DNA from: Coriolopsis trogii
Taxonomy: Eukaryota > Basidiomycota > Agaricomycetes > Polyporales > Polyporaceae
Direction of reading: 5' to 3'
DNA: 64,000 nt
Assembly: GCA_020543525.1 (NCBI GenBank)
Contig: JAHYIO010000001.1
Span: 2,046,001-2,110,000, forward strand
Shown: positions 1 to 11,484 of the stretch, one piece after another
Layout of the letters: each line of letters starts with the position of its first letter
Position numbering within the stretch: the stretch's first letter is position 1
Notes under the pieces: generated by a model
The model's input: the letters and a program-made list of their open reading frames with translations, nothing else
Told to the model about the DNA's origin: nothing
Database searches by the model: none
Position numbers and translations under genes: made by a program

Positions 1-569
1 TACCCTCCGTAATGCATACGATCAGGCCAATCTCGTTCTCAATAGCCTCAATGATAGCGTCCGCTGCGGTGGGTGGTGGCACGTAGAGGACGGTGGCATC
101 GGGCTGTACTTCCCTGACCGCCTAGATGAACCTCAGCTTATCAAGGCTCTCTTTGAGACAAAAATTATACGTACCTCCTTCACAGAGCCAAAGATGGGGA
201 GTCCGAGGTGGGTCTGACCCGCCTTCTTCGGGTTGACACCGCCGACCATACGAGTACCATACTCGAGCGCCTCTTTTACATGGAAAGTACCCTGCAAGCG
301 TGACAAATGATCTGAGCGAGCAATTGAGACAGAACCGTAGACATATACGCACAGTCTTTCCAGTGAGACCCTGGCAGAGGACTTTGGTGTCCTTGTGGAT
401 AAGGAGGTTGGGGATGGTCAGGTCGTAATTACGGCGAGCCGCAGACTGCGAGAACGCCCGGCGCCCAGCTGATCGGAAGACAGACTTGTTAACGCGTCGT
501 CGAGAGAGTCGAAGCAGGAGTTCAAGGTTTACCTGCGGACGAGAGGGATTGACCAGCACGACGAAACAT
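1..569 (-). CDS. LSC1: Succinate-CoA ligase alpha subunit, mitochondrial (3' end cut by window edge)
   Basis: Alpha subunit of succinyl-CoA synthetase, the TCA-cycle enzyme that interconverts succinyl-CoA and succinate with nucleotide phosphorylation in the mitochondrial matrix. Exons (minus): 569-533, 468-353, 291-175, 121-<1, all with GT/AG borders. The start ATG at 569 opens a short basic N-terminus ([12 protein letters not shown]) followed by a second basic stretch, as expected for a mitochondrial presequence. The CoA-binding start of the mature protein is clear: the residues around [38 protein letters not shown] and [11 protein letters not shown] follow the family in order. Only about the first 130 residues are present, so the phosphohistidine region lies outside the window. 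Family assignment is confident. Confidence 0.93.
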
Positions 570-816
570 CGAGGAGGAAAGGACAAGCGAAGGGAGAGGA
601 AGAAGTTGAGCTGGCTCACCCAAACGCGGTCGGCGCGTCAAGACTGCATCGCTCCCGATTCGGCAGATCATGCACGTGCCTCTTGCCGTATCTACGTTGC
701 CGGTCCAGCGCCCGCGAATATCACGCAGTCCGTCCATGTCGAAACAAAGCGATACAGTGCGTTGTACCCAAGCCGTATACATACATTGCTTTTCTATCTG
801 CTCTAGCCTAACCCCT

Positions 817-3800
817 TCATCCGTCCATAGGACCAACACGCCTCCGCTCTCGAGCCTTTCGTGAAGCTCGATGAATCGTCCTGATCGCGTACTTGACTTT
901 GTCGAATTCACCAGATTGAACGGCACTAATGCGGAGACAATCTCAGCTTCGTGAGAGCCCAAGACCAACGAAGACCTTACCTGTTGATTTCCGTAATGAA
1001 AGAAGACTTGACCGCGTCAGGAACCGTGGCAGAAGGAAGCTGCTGTACGACTGGTGGGAGCCAGGCGAGCAGCTGGTTCGGCCAGATTCCAGACAAGACT
1101 CGGAAGATCGTGACCACCATAGGAATAGACTCTTCCGGGAAATCGCCCACGAGGCCGGAAAGGAGGTAGCCAGTGAGCTCCTGACCTTCTCGCTCAACAA
1201 CTGGTCGTATGGACGCAGCATATATAGGGAAACTAGGAGGTGGCGGCTGGGTAGATGGCGGCGAGAGGCAGTCATGAGTGAGTACAGTGCGGAGGAGATC
1301 GAGGGCTGCGAAAACAATGTCAGAGTGCACAAGGGAGAGTCCAGCCATGGACACGCGGAACGCAATCGCGAAAGCAGGGGAGGGGAAGAAGACATCTGGA
1401 GCGAACTCGACCATCTGCAGAAGCATCTGCAGGTAGTCTTCCATGACTGCAAGATGAAAACTCAGTGCGCCGTCCTACAGGCAATATATGATCTACTCAC
1501 TGTCAGGGATCATTTGTGGCGCCTTGGTCTGCAGGATGGAAACCAGTTTGTTCGACGACCGCTCGTAAAGGTCCTTGTAAGACGCGCGTATTGTTGGATC
1601 CTCCTCATGCCCGAACCGACCGATGATCTTGCTCCCCATCCACAGATAGCTCGAGAAACCAGTAGTTTCGAAACATGTCGCCATCCTTGAGACGACCGCG
1701 GGGATGATGGGAAGCGTCGCAGTACCAAAGAAGGTGAGGCCGAGACGGAGCACACGAGTTGTGCGCTCGCATATAGGGTACTCTGACCCATACTTGACTA
1801 TGAATGGTTCAAATACCGCCCACGCTTCCTGATGCGTGTTTTGACAAGCGTCAGGCAGATGTTCGCCGAATGACTGGATGACCCCAAGCATGACCTCCAG
1901 GTTCTCCAGGTCATCTGAAACCGCATCAGCAGTGGGAGGCATCAAGGTAGAAAATGAACTCACGCGTAATGTTGATGAGTTCGTCCTTCGTCGCCGGAGT
2001 CGTCTTGGAAGCCAAGCCATGCACTCGTCCCAGAATATCGAACGCAAACGTCCGCAGAGACTGTGCGGCTTGCTCCATGGGCATCGCCGAGATAACATAC
2101 GCGATGGCCTCGTACACCTGAACCTTGTCGTCCTGCACAAGCTTCCCTCCCATCGTGGCCAGGAATGAGTGCAATTGCGGGAGAAACTCGACGAGATGCT
2201 GTATACCAGAACGGTTCAGCATAGTCGCACCAGGAGGAGGAGGTCTGCGCACCCGCTTGCAGTCTTGACACAAATACTTCAAGGCCTGTCCAGCGGCCGC
2301 GTTCACCTCTTGGTCGCCGTCTTCAAAGCCTGCTGAAATGTACTGGAGCTGATATGGAATGTAGTCGGGATGCTTGTTGATCCATTCTGTGTACCGGGAG
2401 ATGATGAGGAGAGCAGCGTAGCGGACACGAGGGTGAGATGGGAGTGAAGGGATCAAGTCCATGATTTTCGGGACCGCACGATCGTCGTTCGGATCGACTT
2501 CAGCACCCATGGATCGCATCGCGAAGAGAGGAGCCTCGATCTCCTGCCATGAGACATTGGGTCCACGAGAGAGACCATTTGTGATCATCTCGTATGCAGC
2601 CATGAGGCACTTGTCCGTACCGAGGACATAACAGCAGTCCTTCAGGGTGTCGCCCATGACGTGCCGGAACGAACGGAAGTTCTCAGCCTCCTGGCCCGTC
2701 AGAGATGTAATGTCGGTAGGGAAATGCAAGTGACGGATGATGACGCTCATGAGTGCCTTGTACGCGTCGAGGAATAAGGGGGACACGGAAGACTTTTTGC
2801 CGATGCTCTGAGCCAACCGCATCCAGAAACTGAACGTGATCGGCACAATGTCAAGGTCAGGGTATGCAGAGCACTCTCCGATAGCCTCAACAATGGGGAA
2901 GAACGTCTCCGGGTGATGAAGCAGAAGGCTTCGATAAGCCTCCCCGGCCTCTGCGAAAATGCGAGCGAGGCCTCTGATCTTCTCCGGGTCGTCCTTGTAT
3001 TCTATCAACTTGGGTTTGAGGGCGATGACTTGGGGGACGATGACTTCGATTACCGGCATGTTTTCTTCGACCTCCTGGGTTTCATGGATGAGGTCGCAGA
3101 CGGCTGTGACCGCGGAGTCGAAGAGTTCGTCCGAGGCAAGCGCTTGGAAGGTATAGGGCAGAAGTGGAGAGCTCAACAGGGACATAGCCGGTATCTCGCC
3201 TGCCGCGAGCCAACTACTGAGGACGTTGAAGACTTGCGTCTGGACTGCAAAGGTAACGCCTGTGATGCACAGGGCGAGTGAGCATATAGTCAGACTGGAG
3301 CACGCACAAACACATACCTGGGGCCTGCAAGTACACCGCCAGTAATTCCGTCACCTTTGGCGCGTTCATCGTGAGCAGTTTGGCCGCTCTCTCTCTGTAT
3401 TCATCATCCTGATAACCTTATGAACATAAACGCACAACATATGGCAGTTAACAGGTTCACGCACCGTGATCGGGATTTTCATGTTCGAAGTGAGCTCCTC
3501 CGGAAGCACTGTGAGGAATTGCAGCAACGCAGGAACTGTGACCGGATTCCTTCCAAAAGACTCGATCATATCTTGAACGGGGTGTTCCCAAGCAGGTAGT
3601 TGTAGTGCGAGTGCGGAGATGGCCAAGCATAGCTGTACCAGAATGGTTCGTGGACCAGCATGGTACGTCTCCAATGCGGTCAGGAGCGTATCGCGGAGTC
3701 GGAGTAGGTCCTCAGTATTCATTTCCGCAAGATCATAAGTGACCTGTACGGCAAGGATGCAAGATCGGCTGCAGCACAGGCATGCGGTATATTCGGGTAC

Positions 3801-4073
3801 TGACCTTTGCGCGGAAAGTCTGCGCAGCAAACAACTTGGCTGCCGGCGGTGCATCTGGAGACAATAGGAGGACGTTGCAGGTTGCCCACGCGTCGGACTG
3901 GGTTCGAGAGTGGAGCGTCAGATGTCGCGGTCGTCCGGAAGTACCAAGGCGAAACGAGTATTTACAGAGTGTTGGAAATCTTGCAGCCATGCGTTTGCCT
4001 GTTCCAGGGCGGCCTTCTCGGGAGCCCGGCTGAAGACATCGAGAGCAGAGAGGACAGCCTGGACATTGGCCAT
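817..4073 (-). CDS. MTR10: Importin-beta family nuclear import receptor, MTR10/transportin-SR type
   Basis: Karyopherin that carries RNA-binding (SR-type) proteins into the nucleus and, in yeast, supports tRNA traffic. Exons (minus): 4073-3966, 3897-3805, 3743-3465, 3408-3318, 3259-1964, 1914-1501, 1446-981, 925-817; total 2856 nt, 951 aa, close to the usual 950 aa. Start ATG at 4073 gives MANVQAVLSALDVF, a helical N-terminus followed by the importin N-terminal HEAT region. The central block contains the hallmark FRHVMGDTLKDCCYVLG and a long run of HEAT-type helices. The C-terminus ends in a basic tail (SRKARERRRVGPMDG), recovered only after splicing the last 55 nt intron. The next gene upstream, the septin at 4590, is on the same strand. 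No break is seen. Confidence 0.93.
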
Positions 4074-4589
4074 GGTTGTAGATGAAGAGGTACAGTGGGT
4101 ATAAGCAAGTGCAGGATCGAGAGCGTTTGCGCCACAGCTCGATGTTTGGCGATGTTGATATGATAAAGGAGATCTGCTTCAGATGCAGATCTAAACACCC
4201 TTGCTGAGATGTTTGCTCCAGGTCAGCGAGCAAACTTATGACGTTCCCAACCATCATCTCAGTCTATGGCTTCATAGTGCATTGCGGAACGGGGTATGTC
4301 ATAAACACTCATAGAGCTCGCTACAGTCCGAAAGTTTTGGTAGAGAGCGGAGAGACCGTGCTACGGACAAGACGACGAGACAAGGTGGTATCCAGGAGTA
4401 ACGAGTGTGGGCGAGTGCTGCTAACAGCCACTTCGAGCGGATTAGAAACGAAGAACACATCGTAGAAACCGGGAATGTACGGTAGTGCGGAGCGGGAGGA
4501 CGAGGGAATATAGGAGACTAAGTAAGGCAACACCACTGAGACAGAGCAAGCGAAACCAACATGCGACACGATACAATCCCTGAGACCCT

Positions 4590-6312
4590 TTATCCACGCA
4601 GGAAGTTCTTCTTCCTGGTCTGTAATGGTGCAACAAATTAGTGATGCACGTACTCGTTCCAGGGACGAGGACTTACGCTCTGCTTCTCAGGTGTCAGCGG
4701 CCGACCGCTCTCGATACGCCTCTTCTTGTCCTCGAGATCGAGACGCTGCTTCTCAAGCGCCTCCTTCATCTCACGATGGCGAGCATAGAGCTCCTCCTCC
4801 GATTGCTTCAGCTTGGCCTCCTTCTCCTGCACCTTCTGCTGGAAGACCATTTTCATCTCAGCCTCCATCTTGGCGAGCTTGGCTTCGTGCATGATGCGCT
4901 CCTCCTGGACACGAATAGCAGGGCTATGATGTTGTGTCAAACTACAGAACACGACGACCTCAAGCATGGAGGAGTGACTCACTTGACCTCCTTAAACACG
5001 GTCGAATCCTGAACAACGCCCATGCTGATGAGCTTCTCCGTCCGCCAGTTCTCGTAGAGAACGTCATTGGTGTACTCGCGGAGCTCCTCCATGTAGGTCC
5101 TCACAAGCATCTGGCGGAGCTTGACGAAGTCACAGTGGTCCTCGTTGTCGACCTCGACAACACCCCATGGGTACGCACGACCGCGGACCTCACGGCCGTC
5201 GGGCGTCTTGACGAACTTGTCAGAGCCAACGACTGCGAAAGGGATCTTGCTGGCGATCTCCTGAGCTTCCGCGATAGCCTCCTCGTCCTCGTTCTCGTAT
5301 GTGGGGGCCTCGAAGATGTGGATGTTGTGGTACGCAATGTCAGCCAACACCTGCACAGAGACACATAAGCCATACGGAGACAAGGACAAAGGATGAATCA
5401 GAGACTCACCCGGGCCTTGAACTCGGCCACCTCCTCGTCCGTAAGGGTGTCTGCCTTAGCGATGATGGGAATCAAGTTCACTCTAGTGTGCAACTGGCGC
5501 ATGAACTCAATGTCTATCGGCTTGAGCCTGTGGACGTTTGTTGACATGAGCGCTGTTCGTTGTGGACTGCGATTCATGGGACACTTACGAGTGACCAGTA
5601 GGCTGGATGAAGTAGAGGCAAGCGTGGACGCGGTTGTCAACGATTTTTTGACGGTTGACCCTGTTCTCCTGCTCCAAATACGAGTCAAAACGGGCCTCAA
5701 TGTTCTCGACGATGGGCTTCCAGCTGGCGACGAGTGTGAGCTGATGCGTGGCGCGACGTATAGGGAAACTTAACGTACCATTCATCATTGTTGACGAAGT
5801 CGCCGAAGCCAGGCGTGTCAACAACGGTCAAACGAAGCCGAACACCGTTCTCCTCAATGTCTACGCGCAGTTGTCAACCCATTTGCACTAGTGTCGGCTA
5901 GGGCATCAATTACTCACCGGCACTAATACTCTCAATGGCGACTGTTGAGGGACGCTCTGCGCTCGGGGGAAGAGGAACCTTCGGCGGGTAGAGCGTGGTA
6001 TTGAAGAGGGTGTTGATGAGAGTGGACTTTCCAAGGCCAGACTCGCCTAGACAGTAGAGTGAGTCGCGTTGCGGAGGTACGTGTAACAAGTTGCTACGTA
6101 CCAACGACCATAGCGGTGAACTGGAAGCCCTTGCGGACGCTCTTCCTGTGAACCTGGTTCGGAAGGTTGGCAAACCCAACAAAGCCCATGAGCTTTTTCC
6201 GGATGACGGGGGAGAGACCATGCTCAGGCGCAGCCTGCTGTAAGGACGGGGACGAGGCAGTCGCTCTGGGAGAGAGAGACGCGTCGCCGTTGGTGGAACC
6301 GTAGTCAGACAT
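4590..6312 (-). CDS. CDC3: Septin, CDC3 type
   Basis: GTP-binding septin that assembles into filaments and rings at septa and tips. Exons (minus): 6312-6102, 6046-5918, 5860-5779, 5723-5589, 5527-5410, 5350-4983, 4923-4677, 4619-4590; 1320 nt, 439 aa. The polybasic region ([10 protein letters not shown]) precedes the P-loop GESGLGKST at about residue 71. DTPGFGDF (G3), AKADTL (G4) and the septin-unique element around [17 protein letters not shown] follow. The C-terminal coiled coil (about residues 350-420) resembles yeast Cdc3 most closely, including [13 protein letters not shown] and the final basic tail TRKKNFLRG, which sits on a separate 30 nt exon. I chose the ATG at 6312 ([10 protein letters not shown]). 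The frame stays open upstream to an ATG at 6546, so a longer N-terminus is possible. Confidence 0.92.
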
Positions 6313-7170
6313 GGCTGTGGGAGAAAGAGCGAGAGGCGAAAGGGGGTCAAGAGGGAGAGACTGGGACGGGGTAGAGGACGAGGACGAGGAAGACGGGTCG
6401 CCGTGCGCTACCTGGATGGCGGCGGTGAATGGAACGGGGGAGACTCTGAGAACTGAAGCGGGCGCTGAGCGCTGTTCTTGTTTGGTGCTGCTTGAATCTG
6501 TGGCGTCGCCCAATACCACGCCGGGCTTGGGCACGACAAGCTGCAAACCACACAGTCGTCTGTATTATTCTCCCTGGTCCTTACGTAGCAGAGCAAGCCA
6601 GGCTTACCCAGTGAAGCGCAGTGCTGCCGCGGATGGTGGGGGGAGGCCTGCGTGTCGACATCGTTATCAACTCCGACTCGCGTTCTTCCTCCGCCTCATA
6701 TGCTTTACCCCGATGAGATACACGTTTCAAGCGTGCGGTTACTTCAAGGATGCACGGACCCAAGATGTTCTCCTCCTTCCTAGTCACCTGGACGGCTGGT
6801 TCCCTGAGAGACGCCCTGACGTCGTGTGCAGTAGAGAGTGATGGAGCTTGCGAACAATCTCCCTCAATATCGGCGTTCAAACAGCGCTGATCTCGCTTTG
6901 AGAGTCAGCTTACTCCGCCACCGGCGTTCATTCCCATATGCATAAGTATGGTTAACACAACGTCTATCGCATACAACATGCCAGCCGTTGGGCCCATCAG
7001 TATCAGTACACAATCTTCATTAAAACTGCAGTACGGCTGTAGAAATGGTTGAGCATACCATCAGAGCCATGTCGGCTGATAGGGAAGGGAAGTGGTTGGC
7101 TACTCACTTCAAGCATAGAAGTCACTCCGATGCCCGCACCAACTCCCAAGAATACTCGGCGTTGAGGCTA
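6313..7170. other. Intergenic stretch upstream of the septin
   Basis: No gene could be supported here. On the minus strand the frame leading into the septin is open from 6546, and a possible 5'-leader intron acceptor (TTTGCAG) lies near 6541, so part of this DNA is probably septin leader. The rest is likely promoter and the 3' region of the small gene at 7171. Confidence 0.4.
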
Positions 7171-7546
7171 TCAATCGCAGGGGTAATGTCCAGGCAATTG
7201 TGGTTCAGCCTCCGATTGAAGGGCTGCAGCGACGGCTTCGCGCCATCGCTAAAAGCGGCGCGTAGTGTGATCAGCTCTGATACTTATCACATAACCATGT
7301 CCGACGTAAACGCACCTGTACCGCACTACGTTGCTCATCTCCAAACTCCACAACCTCTTCGTCTTCCTTCTTGACGAACTGAGGAGGGAAGCGCTTGGGC
7401 CCGAAGAAGTCTATACCGCGTACGTAGGTAGCGCCGCCCCTACGCTGAGAACTGGATGTCACAGTGCTACGCCCAAGGGATCCACCCGGAAGCAGTAGCG
7501 CCAAGGCCGACACAGGGTTAGATGGCAACCGATTTGTCGAAGTCAT
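7171..7546 (-). CDS. Small unknown protein (about 102 aa), tentative two-exon model
   Basis: I do not recognise this protein. Exon 1 (7546-7316) starts at an ATG (MTSTNRLPSN) and encodes a Ser/Thr/Arg-rich N-terminus, then RGIDFFGPKRFPPQF and an acidic patch KKEDEEVVEFGDE. Splicing to the acceptor CTTTTAG at 7249 gives exon 2 (7248-7171), an amphipathic alanine-rich helix (RWREAVAAALQSEAE) and a stop. A nearer acceptor at about 7277 would instead terminate immediately. The basic, Ser-rich N-terminus could be a mitochondrial presequence, but that is inference only. A strong TATAAAAG box lies 116 nt upstream on the same strand, which supports a real transcript. The 3' exon structure is the weakest part of the model. 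Confidence 0.4.
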
Positions 7547-7661
7547 AGAGTTGGCCGAAGAGTCGAATGGACAGAAGACAGGATAACCTAAGTCAGAAAT
7601 TGACCGTAATCGAACAACGCAGATGTGGGACGAGAAAGAGACTGTCGGCGTATCACCGTTC

Positions 7662-7670
7662 CCTTTTATA
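7662..7670 (-). promoter_or_regulatory. TATA box (TATAAAAGG on minus) of the small gene at 7171-7546
   Basis: The minus strand reads TATAAAAGG, a perfect TATA match, 116 nt before the ATG at 7546. Spacing allows a transcription start about 30 nt downstream and a leader of roughly 80 nt. Confidence 0.5.
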
Positions 7671-7931
7671 CCCAACAGCATTTACTGTATACGTTGCCTA
7701 GGCCCAGTCCGTTGGCACGACTGCGCATCGACAATGGCTCTTTGGCCAAGTCGCTTTGCCAGCGGCGCCATCCCGTGCAAGTCACCTGGCTACGTGTGTC
7801 AACCAGATGCTGGAACGCTCGAGTTCAACTAGTAAGCATATTGTTCACTGATGTCCGACTTCGTCTGAGTACTTAGATAGACATCCATGCATCAAGGGTC
7901 AATGGGTTCGACAGCGTTTGACCTAGGGCCA

Positions 7932-9128
7932 TCATGCCCCCGACGTAACCGCAGGATCAACCAACTTCAATTGGAACACTTCCGCAAGAACATGAGCACA
8001 ATAGCAGAGGTGAGCGAACGTCTGACACTCACCATCGTTCCTCGCATAATGCCCCGTCGTGTCCAAGTCGAACTTGCCCCGATACCAATCATCCATATCC
8101 AGGTCCGCCGTAATAATACCTTCCTCGCCCAACAATGGGCCCGCAAGCACCTGTCCCAGAGGATTAATAATGACGCTCCCTCCCGCGATCATGATGTTCT
8201 TGGGATCTCTGGCCTCGGCGTTCGCAACGGCATGGTCGGGCGGGTAGTCCTTTTCCTGCGCGAACTGGCATGCGGACAGGACGAAGCACCGACCCTCGAG
8301 CGCAATATGCGTCATCGTGTGTTGCCAGGCAGGTCGCGCGTCTACGGTAGGAGCACAATAGATCTGTGTTCCTTGAGAATAGTACCACGTGCGCACTGCG
8401 ACGGAAGGTCATTGAGGAGAACGATATCAATGCGGAAGATTGTGAGGGGAGCGATACACACGTAAAGGCATGTAGTTCTCCCTGCGCATCCCATCGTTAG
8501 CCGCATGCTACATACGATATGTGCCCAGGTCCCTGCTTACCAGCAGATAGTCGCAGACAACTTCGCCTGCACAGGAGGTCCTTGACCTGTAGGGTTTTCG
8601 AAAGTCTTGCTCAGGACGGGCAGTGTCGTCCCATTTCCCTGTCCCCACACGGTACGTTCCATCGCCGTGGGCACGAGCTTCCGATGCTTGGCCAAGTAGC
8701 CTTTCTCGGGATCGACGAAGATGGCCGTGCAGTACAATGTGCCATTGTCCCGCTCGATCACCCCAACGACAAGGAAGACGTTGGTGTCTTTACTGATCTG
8801 CTCGATCCTCGTTATGGCAGGTGACGGGATCTCGATAGCCGCCTTAGCATAGCGGACGAACTCATCGCGACCTTCGGGACGACGCTCCCCCACGACCTGC
8901 CCGAAGGTGGACATCTTGGGGTAGCCCCCGATGCTACAGGATGAGATCAGCACCAAATAGGCTAGCTCTAGGGGGATACACTTACAATGCTTCTGGAAAA
9001 ACAGCGAGCTGTGCGCCATCCCGCTCCTTGGCCAAGCGAGTCAGTGTCTCGAGCTTGTCTAAGGTGTCCGAAAGGGAGTACGCCGCGGTAGATGCTTGGA
9101 CTACAGATGCCCGAATGATGTTGGCCAT
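7932..9128 (-). CDS. Nitrilase-family carbon-nitrogen hydrolase
   Basis: Predicted to hydrolyse a nitrile (or a cyanide/amide-like substrate) through a thioimidate intermediate; the true substrate is unknown. Exons (minus): 9128-8986, 8933-8541, 8481-8462, 8395-8033, 7978-7932; 966 nt, 321 aa. The Glu-Lys-Cys triad is intact: Glu46 in VFPEAFIGGYPK, Lys133 in KHRKLVPT and Cys178 in SATICWENYMPL. The Cys-Trp-Glu signature is typical of true nitrilases. One exon is only 20 nt (8462-8481) and is required to join the Cys region to LRTWYYSQGTQIYCAPT. I chose the ATG at 9128 (MANIIRASVVQAST), the standard nitrilase start. An in-frame extension reaches 9215 but would run into the TATA box. Confidence 0.92.
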
Positions 9129-9172
9129 CGTATTGTGCGAGAGGTTGATGTCTCTCAGGACGATGCGGACTG

Positions 9173-9181
9173 TATTATATA
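9173..9181 (-). promoter_or_regulatory. TATA-like box of the nitrilase gene
   Basis: The minus strand reads TATATAATA 45-53 nt before the chosen nitrilase ATG. This placement supports the shorter start at 9128 over the in-frame codon at 9215. Confidence 0.4.
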
Positions 9182-9385
9182 GCAGCGCAGGCATAGGCAC
9201 GTCACGAGCATGCAATTAAGCCCGCGGAAGAGTCATTCACACGATACGATGGAACTCCGTCACCCACAACCCGTTCTTACCCGCCCTGCCGGGGTTCCTT
9301 CGGAGGCAGGGTTCGAATCCCGCGATGCAAGTAAACATTGAGAGTAAAACGCTGTCATAGCAAGCAATATACGAGGACACGACAT

Positions 9386-10327
9386 TCATGCACTCGCAGA
9401 GGGCTCAGAAGTGGCCTCGCCTTTCGGTACAGGCAGCCACTCCTTAGGGAAATCTCTAATGGTCGGCCGGTGCGTCTGTCGGCCGTAAATGTGACCTCCC
9501 TTCTTCGCCTTCCTCGTCCTGGCCTCGATGTGCCGTGTGTCAACAGGGATGTCGGAGAACGTCTCCTCCAGGTTCTATAGGGACGCCCAGGGTGATTCAG
9601 AGAAAACACGGGTCAATACGCGACAGGAACACTCACGTTCGCCGCAGCCAGAAGACGGTCTATCGTATCACTTGCCCACTTGAGGTTCATAGCCCTCTTC
9701 GGGAAGTCCTCGCATGAGATTTTGAAGTAGCCATGCTCATGTCCGTCCTCTTCCGGACCAATGCCAGAATCCGTGGGCGGATTGGGGGTCCATCTGACGC
9801 CTGCGAGAAGCTTGAACTTATGGATAGCCTGCTCGTTCTTGAGCGGCAGGCGCGCAACGGGGACGACAATTGTTTGCTTAGCAGTGGCAGGGTGAGGTTC
9901 CCCGCCATACGTTATAGAGCGCACCACAAGAGGTTGGGATACGCCCGGGGGTACAAACGGTTTGCGGTACGCTGCATACAAGGCATGTTACATAGGCATG
10001 AGAAGGATCGCGTGTGTGGTGCGCACCGACGAGTTTAGGCATCTCGTGTTCAATTAGTCGAAGATAGTATAGCATATCCCTCTGTTGCTGTAGGTATCTG
10101 TGTGTTGGCTCTGGCGCGTCGTCCTCTGGTGCTGCCTGGTCCATCATTATCTCCTCGTCGAAGTCTAGTGGCTCCAGGTTCGGGACAGGACGTCTTGTTC
10201 TCGAGGCGTCAACAGGCGAGGCTGGGGCGCCCCCGCGCGCAGCGAGTACTAAGCATGTGTGGAAGCGGTTTGAACGAATGGCAGGAGCGAGGGCAGCCCT
10301 GCAGGAGCGCGAGAGAGCGAAAGCCAT
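9386..10327 (-). CDS. RSM24: Mitochondrial small-subunit ribosomal protein mS35 (RSM24 family)
   Basis: Structural protein of the mitochondrial ribosome small subunit. Exons (minus): 10327-10027, 9971-9637, 9574-9386; 825 nt, 274 aa. The first residues (MAFALSRSCRAALAPAIRSN) form a basic, Arg/Ser/Ala-rich presequence without acids. The conserved MRP-S28/mS35 domain is visible as KFKLLAGVRWTPNPP, then YFKISCEDFPKRAMNLKWASD and a helix with RLLAAANNLEETF. The tail is basic (ARTRKAKKGGHIYGRQ). The gene is divergent from the CZIB gene at 10499, with only 171 bp between the two start codons, so the two probably share a bidirectional promoter. Confidence 0.85.
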
Positions 10328-10498
10328 GGCGCGAAGGACGAGCAGGACGAGCAGCTGTACACAGCTGCAAGCAGACTGGGAGTAAAGCTGGCCAAGTCAT
10401 GTGATTCAGATCTCATCGGGAAGCTTATGTCCTTATCCACATTCGGAAAGTACTGCTATTCGTCGCTTTGCCTCCGCCTCCCACAGCGTAATAGCACT

Positions 10499-11279
10499 AT
10501 GGTCGTAAGTGCGATCAGATCGCCCCCGAGTAGCCTAGCTTGTTGACAGTAGGCGAAGCGTTTACAACTATCTATCAAAGCCGATCTCGAAAACGTCACC
10601 GACCTCCAGCCCGCTTCAGATGATTTCGAGTACTTCTTCAAGGTAGCTAGGATGGGTCTGTAGGCTTCGACGACATGCGAGGTTCACCTACGCCACTCTT
10701 CAGGTCAAATGCACGAGCTGCAACGAGGAACACCCCAAACTTGTCACTTTGAATAGGATAGTACGGACACTCTTTGTCTGATGCACCGCGGAGCACGCCC
10801 TGACGGGTACCCATCGTGCAGGAAGAACGTGAAGTGACAGCTGGCAAAGGCAGTACTGCACACTTTGTCTGGCGCTGCGGTCTATGCAAGAGGGAGTCTT
10901 CAGCGAAATTCGACCCTGGAGAAAAGCCTCGGCCATACAGTGCGGACGCTAACGGACAGTTTGCACCCTTCCTCACCGTCGACTGTCGTGGGTTGGAGTT
11001 CGTTGGGTTCGATCCAAAGGTCGGTCAGAAGGTCCTGTATTGCTATGCCATCTGACAGAACCTTGGACCACAGGGCGTGTGGAAGTGCGTTGGCGTGGAG
11101 TCCGGCACCCTTTTCTCCGAGGTCGACCTTGAGGAAGGCGAATGGGTCGATTACGACGAAAAGGTGGTCCTGGTCGCTCTCCTTGCTGCCGGAAAGACTC
11201 ACACCAAATACTACTACTTTAATAGGCTGCGTTACCGGTGGGTGTTTCCAACATTGAGAGCAAATGGGCGAGAGCATAG
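10499..11279 (+). CDS. CXXC zinc-binding protein, CZIB/DUF866 family
   Basis: Small conserved eukaryotic zinc protein (human CZIB) of poorly known function. Exons: 10499-10504, 10559-10642, 10704-10760, 10822-11019, 11074-11163, 11226-11279; 489 nt, 162 aa, the usual family length. The first coding exon is just ATGGTC. Joining it to the acceptor at 10557-10558 gives MVRLQLSIKADLENV, the expected start of the family, so this 6 nt exon is well supported. Two CXXC pairs (Cys33/Cys36 and Cys68/Cys71) would bind one zinc. The GSTAHFVWRC, VDCRGLEFV and EGEWVDYDEK blocks all match the family. The last exon adds AALPVGVSNIESKW. Confidence 0.92.
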
Positions 11280-11484
11280 TAGCGGAATCGGGTCCGGTGT
11301 CCTACCTGTACACACCGTGGCATATTTGTACATCGTGGCCGTCCTTCTCGAAGATCAGAAACGATATGCGTATACGGTCAATGGCTTGCGACAGCATAAG
11401 GTAATGTCCAAGTAGCCTAGAGGGTATACCTGTGTCCAGGGCGATCGATATCCAGCAACATATAAAGGAGAGAGCAGGGATGTC

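Noticed and set aside
1878..3281. Plus-strand frames opposite the MTR10 gene
   Set aside because: They are antisense shadows of the well-supported importin exons and have no features of their own.
6581..6880. Minus-strand 99-codon frame upstream of the septin
   Set aside because: No recognisable domain and no joining splice site into the septin frame that improves the protein; treated as leader or promoter.
9265..9340. tRNA-like B box (GGTTCGAATCCCGC) on the plus strand
   Set aside because: The T-stem pairs for only three of five base pairs, no A box or matching 5' acceptor strand lies within 100 nt, and the segment is in the nitrilase upstream region. At best a tRNA remnant.
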